From JANOGU01 sp964499865 (lineage in GTDB: Bacteria; Pseudomonadota; Alphaproteobacteria; Rhodobacterales; Rhodobacteraceae): 41,021 nt of DNA. Below are positions 35,498 through 41,021 of the stretch, piece by piece. Position 1 is the first letter of the stretch, and each line of letters starts with the position of its first letter. Below the pieces are notes generated by a model. That model was not told the DNA's origin and ran no database searches. It saw only the letters and a program-made list of their open reading frames with translations. The position numbers were made by a program, and so were the translations under genes. Where the stretch lies: assembly GCA_964499865.1 (NCBI GenBank), contig CAZCPY010000009.1, positions 1 through 41,021 on the forward strand, written 5' to 3'.

Positions 35498-35601
35498 CGC
35501 GCAAGGCTCCATTCCTGTCCGGCCAGCAGCCTAAAGCGCACGAGGGAAGGCTGGTAGGGGGATGCATGCGCCGTCCGGAACGACGTCTGAACCCGGGCGC
35601 T

Positions 35602-35700
35602 TCCCTCCCCCCTCGTGGGGGAGGGAGAGGGCGGGGGGGCTCCCGGCCGGTCGCGGGGACCCCCCTCCCCCGGCCCCTCCCCACGAGGGGGAGAGGGGGG
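35602..35700. repeat. Inverted pair of palindromic intergenic repeats (copies A and B)
   Basis: Copy A (about 35594-35640) contains a 10-bp stem, CCCTCCCCC/GGGGGAGGG, with loop CTCGT (35602-35626). Copy B (about 35659-35700) is a related sequence in the opposite orientation. The 26 bases 35659-35684 match the reverse complement of 37253-37278 (copy C) with one mismatch. The two copies can also pair with each other. The region fills the gap (35498-35735) between the Cys/Met enzyme and the 346-aa gene, with nothing else assignable. Confidence 0.85.
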
Positions 35701-35735
35701 GCCGACCTCCCGCGGTCCGTCCTGCCGGATGCCGG

Positions 35736-36776
35736 TCAGTAGTCGTGGACCTGCTCCACCGCCACGCCCGCCCGCATCCGGGCGGCAAGCTCGGCGACCT
35801 TGACCAGCACCAGATGCCGCACGTCGCCGCGGCCCTGCCGCGGCAGGCTGAGCAGGGCGCCGTCCATCCCGGCCTCCGCGGTGACGGCGGTGAACATGAT
35901 GTCGTCGTTGCCCGCGATCTCGACGAAATCGCCGCCCGCCGCGGCGATGGCCTTGGCGATCGCGGTAAAGGCGCGGTAGCGCGGCGTCTCGATCTCCACC
36001 CCCTCGAGCCGCCCGCCGATGACCCTGACACCCGGCACCGCGGCCAGCGCGTCGGGGGTCAGCCCCGCCACCACCGACCGCATCACCAGCCGGTCCGCCC
36101 CGACGCCGGCCACCGCCCGCGCGATGACCCGCGCATAGGCCGCCTTGGCGCCGTACTCGATCCCCAGCGCCAGCGCCCTTTCCCGGTCGCGGAAACTGCC
36201 GCCCCGCGCCGCCCGCAAGGCCGCGGCGTCCGCGGCGAAATCCCAGCGGTACCAGGGCACCTGCTGCAGGAAGACCGCGTAGTCCGCCGCCTGCGTGGCC
36301 GACAGGTCATCCAGCGGCGCGCGGTCCGCCCCCCTGACCGCCACCGCGATGCGGCCCAGGGTCTCCTCATACGCAGCCTTGAGCAGCATCTCGGCGGTAA
36401 AGCTGACGCCGATCGTGTAGACCATCTGCTTGGTCGGCCAGTCCACACCGCCCAAGGGCGGCGCCGCCTCGGACAAGACGCAGAGCGACGACCAGAAGCC
36501 GCCGATGGCCGCCAGATAGCCGAAATCCTGCGGATCGCCCGTGGCGATCACCGCGGCATAATCGTCGTAGGCGTGCACGATGTGCCATTCGGGGTAGGTC
36601 AGAAGCGTGCGCGCCTCGGGCCGGTGCTCGGCCGCGGGCAGGATCGCGGCATAGGCGGCGGGCGCGCCCTGGCCGCGGCACATCGTCTCGACCCAGGCGA
36701 CCGGCGCCAGCAGGCCCAGCACCGCGACCAAGACCAGCAGGATCAGCCGCCGCGTCCAGCGCCACAGGAGCCTCAT
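35736..36776 (-). CDS. Membrane-anchored protein of unknown function (346 aa)
   Basis: It has one N-terminal helix (RRLILLVLVAVLGLLAPVAWV) preceded by basic residues, so it is probably anchored with the bulk in the periplasm. The mature part is rich in conserved-looking aromatic and acidic phrases (LLTYPEWHIVHAYDDYAAV, GFWSSLC, QVPWYRWDF, GNDDIMFTAV). I know of no characterised family, and no catalytic triad or metal motif is obvious. Its ATG overlaps the stop of the DUF4383-like gene (ATGA), and an exported FAD oxidase gene lies just upstream on the same strand. A joint envelope role is possible but not shown. Confidence 0.8.
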   Translation of the reverse strand: MRLLWRWTRRLILLVLVAVLGLLAPVAWVETMCRGQGAPAAYAAILPAAEHRPEARTLLTYPEWHIVHAYDDYAAVIATGDPQDFGYLAAIGGFWSSLCVLSEAAPPLGGVDWPTKQMVYTIGVSFTAEMLLKAAYEETLGRIAVAVRGADRAPLDDLSATQAADYAVFLQQVPWYRWDFAADAAALRAARGGSFRDRERALALGIEYGAKAAYARVIARAVAGVGADRLVMRSVVAGLTPDALAAVPGVRVIGGRLEGVEIETPRYRAFTAIAKAIAAAGGDFVEIAGNDDIMFTAVTAEAGMDGALLSLPRQGRGDVRHLVLVKVAELAARMRAGVAVEQVHDY

Positions 36777-37198
36777 CGCCTCAGCCCCGCCGCCAGCGCC
36801 ACCGCGCCCAGCCCGATATGCGGCGCGTTGGCCATGATCCTGAAGCCGAGGGGCAGGTCCTGCACCCCGCGGAAAAGGATGCCGAGGTCGAGATACCCCG
36901 ACCCGGTGGCCAGCCCCAGCACCCCGTCGGCCAGGTACAGCGCGCCGAACCCCAGCAGGAACAGCCGCGCCGCGCGCCGCGACAGCACCGCCGCCAGCCC
37001 CGCCCAGAGCGCCGAGACGAGGTGCAGAAGGTCGTCGTAGACATCAAGCGCGAAGACCCCGAAGGCGACGCCGGAGGCGTCGGTGACGCCGGGGATGTAG
37101 TTCAGGCCGGCAACCGCCAGCAGGATCACGAAATACAGCGCCGCCACCGGGCGCCACAGGCGGCCGGGTTCGGGCAAGAGGGGGTCGGGGGCGATCAT
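36773..37198 (-). CDS. DUF4383-like four-helix membrane protein
   Basis: A 141-aa protein with four membrane helices (RPVAALYFVILLAVAGLNYIPG, DLLHLVSALWAGLAAVL, RLFLLGFGALYLADGVLGLATG and PHIGLGAVALAAGL). The pattern of a helix ending in a Pro-Gly turn, an N-terminal DDLLHLVSALWAG and GALYLADGVLG resembles DUF4383. Function is unknown. The ATG at 37198 has AGGAG nine bases upstream. The frame to 37231 has a worse start. The stop overlaps the next ATG. Confidence 0.75.
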   Translation of the reverse strand: MIAPDPLLPEPGRLWRPVAALYFVILLAVAGLNYIPGVTDASGVAFGVFALDVYDDLLHLVSALWAGLAAVLSRRAARLFLLGFGALYLADGVLGLATGSGYLDLGILFRGVQDLPLGFRIMANAPHIGLGAVALAAGLRR

Positions 37199-37235
37199 CG
37201 GGGTGTTCTCCTGTGGCAATCGGTCGGGCACCGGG

Positions 37236-37278
37236 CGCCTCCCCTCCGCCTTGTGGGGAGGGGCCGGGGAAGGGGGGT
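37236..37278 (+). repeat. Palindromic intergenic repeat (copy C)
   Basis: The stem CCTCCCC/GGGGAGG brackets a loop with CCTTGT, in the gap between the DUF4383-like gene and the FAD oxidase gene. The left flank CCGGGCGC is shared with copy A, and 37253-37278 matches copy B reversed at 25 of 26 bases. So the family has a defined unit of about 45 bases. Confidence 0.85.
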
Positions 37279-37292
37279 GCGCCGAGCAGGGC

Positions 37293-38768
37293 TCATGCCA
37301 TGCCCGCCAGGTAACGGTCCCACAGCGCGTTGCGGAACAGCAAGCCCGGATCGACCTGCCGCTTCAGCGCGGCGAAGGCACCGGCGTTGCGGTAGACGCG
37401 GGCGAACTGCGCCTGCGTGGCGTGCAGCCGGTAGGGCAGGTAGTAGGCCCCGCCGATCCCCGCCACCGCCTCGACCAGCGCCTGCGTCATCCGCGCCATG
37501 TCGGCCTCGGCGCGGGCCGACATCTCCTGGCTGAACAGCATCACCGCGGCGATGCGGGGGCCGTCGGGGGCGTAGGACAGCAGCGCCTCGGCATCGCGCT
37601 CGACCCAGCGCAGGGTGACGTTCAGCAGCTCCTGATAGCTTTGCGGGATGATCTCGCGGCAGAGGGTCAGGAAATCGCCGAACCGGTCCGGCGCCACGAA
37701 GTATTCGTGCAGGATGTCGGTGCGCGCGGGGTCGCGGTCGTCCAGCGTGACGACGGGCTCGTTCATCAGGCTCGACCGGCTGGTCGGGCCCGCCAGCCGC
37801 GCGCCGATGCCGGTCTCGATCCCCCAGCGGCGGCGCTTGACCCATTCGTTGCCGGTCTGCGCCCGGAAGATGCCGCGCGACAGGCGCGACATCAGGCCCG
37901 ACCCCGCGACCGGCTGCGCCGCGCCGCCGTCGGGCGCCCAGGTGACCAGCAGCGCCTCCTGGAAGAACCCCGCGCGGTCGACGTTCAGGCGGCCGTAGGC
38001 CATCGGCACCTGCGTCACCGCCGCGGCGAAGGCGGCGGCGAAATCCGCGGCGGGCATCCCGAGGTGCGCGGGCGCGAGGCTGACATTCGCGACCGCCTCG
38101 ACCTCCATCTGCATGATGATGCCCACCAGCCCGTAGCCACCCATCGCGGCGCGGAACAGCTCGGCGTTTTCGGTCCGCGAGGCCACCACCTCGCTGCCGT
38201 CGGCCAGCAGCAGCCGCACCGACCGCACCGTCGACCCCATCGGGCCAAAGGCCGTGGGCCAGCCGTGGGCACCCACGGAAAACGTCGCGGCCAGACCGAA
38301 ATCGGCGTTCGACTGCATCACCTTGGGCGACAGGCCGAGCGGGTCCAGCGCGGCGATCACCTGGTGCCAGCGCGCGCCGCCGTGGGTGCGGTAGACCAGC
38401 CCCGCGGGGTCCGCCGTCAGCGCGGCATTGTCGAAGGTCACCGCATGGCCATCGCGCGGGATCGCCTGCCCGCCCATCGAATGCCGCGCCGCGCCCGCGG
38501 CGACGGGACGGCCCGCGGCGGCGGCTTCCTTGAGTTCCGCCCGCAGCGCGGCCAGCAGGGTCTCGCCCGGGTCGTCGGTGCGGGTGATGTGGCGGAAGAT
38601 CGGGGTTTCGGACAGGCCCGAGGCGTCGTTCATCACGCCCTCGCCCCCGCCGGACGCGATCAGCGACACGCCTTCGGCCGAGGGCCGCGCGGGCGCCGTC
38701 CAGCGCGCTCCCGCCGCCCCCAGCGCCGCCCCGCCCAGAACCAGCGCCGCCCGCCGCGTGAAGGCCAT
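37293..38768 (-). CDS. Exported FAD-linked oxidase (PCMH/VAO type)
   Basis: A 491-aa oxidoreductase of the type 4 FAD-binding fold used by sugar-lactone and cholesterol oxidases. The N-terminus FTRRAALVLGGAALGAAG is a Tat-like signal (RR at 5-6, then a hydrophobic stretch), so export with bound cofactor is likely. FAD-binding phrases are GRPVAAGAARHSMGGQAIP and NADFGLAATFSVGAHGWP. The C-terminal DPGLLFRNALWDRYL is typical of the family end. The substrate is unknown. The ATG at 38768 has GGGAGAG upstream. The frame open to 38807 is not used. It heads a likely operon with the DUF4383-like and 346-aa genes. Confidence 0.85.
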   Translation of the reverse strand: MAFTRRAALVLGGAALGAAGARWTAPARPSAEGVSLIASGGGEGVMNDASGLSETPIFRHITRTDDPGETLLAALRAELKEAAAAGRPVAAGAARHSMGGQAIPRDGHAVTFDNAALTADPAGLVYRTHGGARWHQVIAALDPLGLSPKVMQSNADFGLAATFSVGAHGWPTAFGPMGSTVRSVRLLLADGSEVVASRTENAELFRAAMGGYGLVGIIMQMEVEAVANVSLAPAHLGMPAADFAAAFAAAVTQVPMAYGRLNVDRAGFFQEALLVTWAPDGGAAQPVAGSGLMSRLSRGIFRAQTGNEWVKRRRWGIETGIGARLAGPTSRSSLMNEPVVTLDDRDPARTDILHEYFVAPDRFGDFLTLCREIIPQSYQELLNVTLRWVERDAEALLSYAPDGPRIAAVMLFSQEMSARAEADMARMTQALVEAVAGIGGAYYLPYRLHATQAQFARVYRNAGAFAALKRQVDPGLLFRNALWDRYLAGMA

Positions 38769-38782
38769 GCGTCTCTCCCGCC

Positions 38783-38798
38783 CGTCCGTCCGTCCGTC
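38783..38798. repeat. Four-base microsatellite upstream of the FAD oxidase
   Basis: CGTC is repeated four times in tandem, 15 bases upstream of the oxidase ATG on the other strand. Length variation here could alter promoter spacing, but with four units this is only a possibility. Confidence 0.6.
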
Positions 38799-38867
38799 AG
38801 GGCGCAAGGTGCCGCGGAACCGGCTGCCGCGCCAGTAGGAACTGCCCTACCCCCGGCGGCCCATAGT

Positions 38868-38901
38868 GCGGCCCGTGGCGCGGCCCGTGGCGCGGCCCGC
38901 G
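38868..38901. repeat. 12-base tandem repeat in the divergent intergenic region
   Basis: GCGGCCCGTGGC occurs twice, followed by a partial third copy GCGGCCCGCG. It sits in the 265-base divergent region between the FAD oxidase and the aminotransferase. No promoter could be assigned. Confidence 0.65.
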
Positions 38902-39033
38902 AAGCGCCGGCGCAAATGCCACAGACGCCCGCCGCAACCGCCCGCGCGCGCAGGCTTTTTCTGGACCGCCCCGCCCGCCCGCGCTATCGTCACCGCGAAC
39001 CGGGGCGCCACGACCCCGGATGGTCGAGGCACG

Positions 39034-40206
39034 ATGCAATCTCCCCTGCGGTTCCAGGGCCTGCCGGACTATGCCTTTCCGCGTCTGCGGAAGCTGCTCG
39101 ACGCGCAGGCGCCGGGCGGCCCGGTCGTGGACATGACGATCGGCGAGCCGCGCCATCCGATGCCGGATTTCGTCGGGCGGGTGCTGGCGGAAAACCTTGC
39201 GGGCTTCGGCCGTTACCCGCCAAACGACGGCGCCCCCGAACTGCTGGACGCCATCGCCGCCTGGGTCGCCCGCCGCTATGGCGCGACGCTGACGCTGGAT
39301 CGCCTGATGGCACTGAACGGCACGCGCGAGGGGCTGCTGGGCGCCGTGCTGGCGCTGTGCCCCGAGGACAAGCGCGGGCAAAGGCCCGTCGTGCTGATGC
39401 CCAACCCGTTCTACCAGGCCTATGCCATCGGCGCGCTGATCCTGGGGGCAGAGCCGGTCTACGTGCCCGCCACCGCCGCCACCGGCCATCTGCCCGACTA
39501 CGCCGCGCTGCCTGCGGAGACCCTCGCGCGCACCGTCATCGCCTTCGCCTGCTCGCCCGCCAACCCGCAGGGCGCGGTGGCCTCGGCCGGATGGTGGGCC
39601 GACCTGCTGGCGCTGGCCGACCGGCACGATTTCCGCATCTTCGCCGACGAGTGCTATTCCGAGATCTGGCGCGACGCCCCGCCGCCGGGCGTGCTGACCG
39701 CCGCCGCGGGGCACGATCCCGAACGCGTGCTGGCGTTCCATTCGCTGTCCAAACGGTCGAACCTGCCCGGCCTGCGGTCGGGCTTCGTCGCCGGCGGCCC
39801 CGCCTCGATCGCCGCGCTTCGCAAGCTGCGCGCCTTTGCCGGCGCGCCGCTGCCCCTGCCCCTGCAACGCGTGGCCCAGGCCGCCTGGGCGGACGAGGCG
39901 CATGTGGACGCGTCCCGCGCGCTCTACCAGGCGAAGTTCGCCGCCGCCGACCGCATCTTCGCCGGGCTGAACGCCTGGCAGCCCCCGGCTGGCGGCTTCT
40001 TCCTCTGGCTGCCGGTCGATGACGGCGAAACCGCGGCGCTGCGCCTGTGGACGACCGCCGGCCTGCGCGTCCTGCCGGGCGCCTACCTGTCCCGCGAGGT
40101 TGCGGGCGAAAACCCCGGACGGGGGCATATCCGCGTCGCGCTGGTCGCGCCGCAGGACGAAACCGAACGCGGGCTGACCGCGATCCGCGACATCCTCTAC
40201 AGGTGA
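39034..40206 (+). CDS. Class I/II PLP aminotransferase (succinyldiaminopimelate aminotransferase-like)
   Basis: A 390-aa fold-type I aminotransferase. GEPRHPMPDFV and FGRYPPNDGAPELLDAIA are N-terminal family phrases. CSPANPQG is the usual NPxG site, and FADECYSEIW carries the Asp that contacts the PLP nitrogen. The Schiff-base Lys240 lies in SLSKRSNLPGLRSGF, and a conserved Arg near the end (GHIRVALV) binds the substrate carboxylate. SLSKRSNLPGLRSGF and the position next to ftsK suggest the DapC type, which serves the lysine and peptidoglycan pathway. That is inference. The ATG at 39034 has GAGG four bases upstream. The frame open to 38866 is Arg/Pro-rich and not used. Confidence 0.9.
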   Translation: MQSPLRFQGLPDYAFPRLRKLLDAQAPGGPVVDMTIGEPRHPMPDFVGRVLAENLAGFGRYPPNDGAPELLDAIAAWVARRYGATLTLDRLMALNGTREGLLGAVLALCPEDKRGQRPVVLMPNPFYQAYAIGALILGAEPVYVPATAATGHLPDYAALPAETLARTVIAFACSPANPQGAVASAGWWADLLALADRHDFRIFADECYSEIWRDAPPPGVLTAAAGHDPERVLAFHSLSKRSNLPGLRSGFVAGGPASIAALRKLRAFAGAPLPLPLQRVAQAAWADEAHVDASRALYQAKFAAADRIFAGLNAWQPPAGGFFLWLPVDDGETAALRLWTTAGLRVLPGAYLSREVAGENPGRGHIRVALVAPQDETERGLTAIRDILYR

Positions 40207-40214
40207 GGTGACCG

Positions 40215-41021
40215 ATGGCCTCGTACCAATCCCGCGACCGTGACCCGCTGCTCGACCAGGGCACGCAGGCGATGCTGGAACGACGGGGGCGAGAGCTGCT
40301 GGGAATCGTCCTTGCCGCCACGGCCGCCTTCTTCGCGCTGGCGCTGGCGACCTATTCGCCGCAGGATCCGGGCTGGATGGTCGCGACCGACGCGCCGGTG
40401 ATGAACTGGGCGGGACGGATGGGGGCCTCGCTCGCCTCGACGCTGATGCTGATCGGGGGCCTGGGCGCCTGGGGGATCCCTGCGGTTCTGGCGGTCTGGG
40501 GCGGGCGCTGCCTGATCCATCTCGGCACCGAACGGGCCGGCAAGCGGGCAGTCTTTGCCGCCGTCGCGGTGGCCTTCGGGTCGGTCTTCGCCGCCACCCA
40601 CGTGCCCGGCCCCGACTGGCCGCATCCCGCCGTGGGCCTCGGCGGGCTGTTCGGCGATACCGTGCTGGGCGCGATCCTGACGGTGCTGCCGGTCGGCCCC
40701 GGGGCGGGCCTGCGGCTGCTGTCGCTGGGGTTCGGCGCGGCCTTCGTGTCGGGGATGCTCTATGTCACGGGCTTCACCCGGGCCGAAATCCGGGCGATCG
40801 GGCGGTTCCTCGCGGTATCCACCATCATGACCTACGACCAGGTGCGCGCGCTCGGCTCCCGCGGGGTGCGCGGCGCGGCGGGGGCGGCGGTGGCGATGCA
40901 CGGGCGGCACGAGGCGCGCAAGACGGTTGTGGCCGGACAACGGGCCGCTCCCGGCTTCGGCCGCCCCGCCGCGATGCGCCCGGCCGCGGCGGTTGCTGCG
41001 CCGCGCCCGGGCCTGCTGTCG
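40215..41021 (+). CDS. ftsK: DNA translocase FtsK, 5' part
   Basis: The first 269 codons of a gene that runs past the right edge. The product begins MASYQSRDRDPLLDQGTQAM and has four N-terminal membrane helices. Typical FtsK phrases are LATYSPQDPGWM and NWAGRMGASLASTLMLIGGLGAW. An Ala/Arg-rich linker follows (GAAGAAVAMHGRHEARKTV, in part). FtsK couples chromosome dimer resolution to cell division. The motor and gamma domains are outside the window. The ATG is eight bases after the aminotransferase stop, with GGTGAGG just before, so the two genes are probably co-transcribed. The product name rests on the N-terminal domain and gene order. Confidence 0.9.
   Translation, partial: MASYQSRDRDPLLDQGTQAMLERRGRELLGIVLAATAAFFALALATYSPQDPGWMVATDAPVMNWAGRMGASLASTLMLIGGLGAWGIPAVLAVWGGRCLIHLGTERAGKRAVFAAVAVAFGSVFAATHVPGPDWPHPAVGLGGLFGDTVLGAILTVLPVGPGAGLRLLSLGFGAAFVSGMLYVTGFTRAEIRAIGRFLAVSTIMTYDQVRALGSRGVRGAAGAAVAMHGRHEARKTVVAGQRAAPGFGRPAAMRPAAAVAAPRPGLLS

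Overview
The window is a GC-rich (very high GC3) stretch of chromosome from a phototrophic alphaproteobacterium, most likely of the Rhodobacterales (Rhodobacteraceae/Paracoccaceae). The evidence is gene order: bchL-bchM-lhaA-puhA-puhB-puhC-(98-aa ORF)-acsF-puhE-hemA, followed closely by a cytochrome c2 gene, is the end of the photosynthesis gene cluster as arranged in this group. The organism makes bacteriochlorophyll a, an H-subunit-containing type II reaction centre and LH1, and uses an O2-dependent cyclase (acsF), so it can make pigment in air.

Region 1 (1-9186, plus strand). This is one dense set of overlapping or closely spaced genes: the 3' part of the dark protochlorophyllide reductase ATPase (bchL), Mg-protoporphyrin methyltransferase (bchM), LH1 assembly factor (lhaA), reaction-centre H subunit (puhA), assembly factors (puhB, puhC, puhE, an unnamed 98-aa protein), the aerobic cyclase (acsF) and a 5-aminolevulinate synthase (hemA). 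Two small periplasmic electron carriers follow, a pseudoazurin-type cupredoxin and a cytochrome c2. Pigment supply, reaction-centre assembly and re-reduction of the reaction centre are therefore encoded together.

Region 2 (9280-18433, minus strand). Contains aerobic coproporphyrinogen oxidase hemF behind an FNR-type box, a phosphomannomutase/phosphoglucomutase, tRNA-Val(CAC), an HU-type protein with a histone-H1-like tail, Lon protease, a cytochrome P450 translationally coupled to a membrane-associated alpha/beta hydrolase, and ccdA.

Region 3 (18609-25780, minus strand). Contains RNase E with a long structured leader, a DctB/DctD-like two-component pair whose regulator lacks the sigma-54 contact motif, and a short-chain dehydrogenase. 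A run of five perfect hairpins lies directly after dctD.

Region 4 (25881-38768). A tiny plus-strand lipoprotein is followed by minus-strand housekeeping genes: purF, cvpA, radA, a PqiA-like protein, a coiled-coil membrane protein, a 121-aa membrane protein, mlaF-mlaE, alr and a Cys/Met-metabolism PLP enzyme. A three-gene group of uncertain function then follows: a membrane-anchored 346-aa protein, a DUF4383-like protein and an exported FAD oxidase. Copies of one palindromic repeat family bracket the first two of these.

Region 5 (39034-41021, plus strand). Contains a class I/II aminotransferase and the start of ftsK, which runs off the window.

No CRISPR array, insertion sequence, phage gene or rRNA was seen. 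The noncoding content is unusually rich in perfect inverted repeats.
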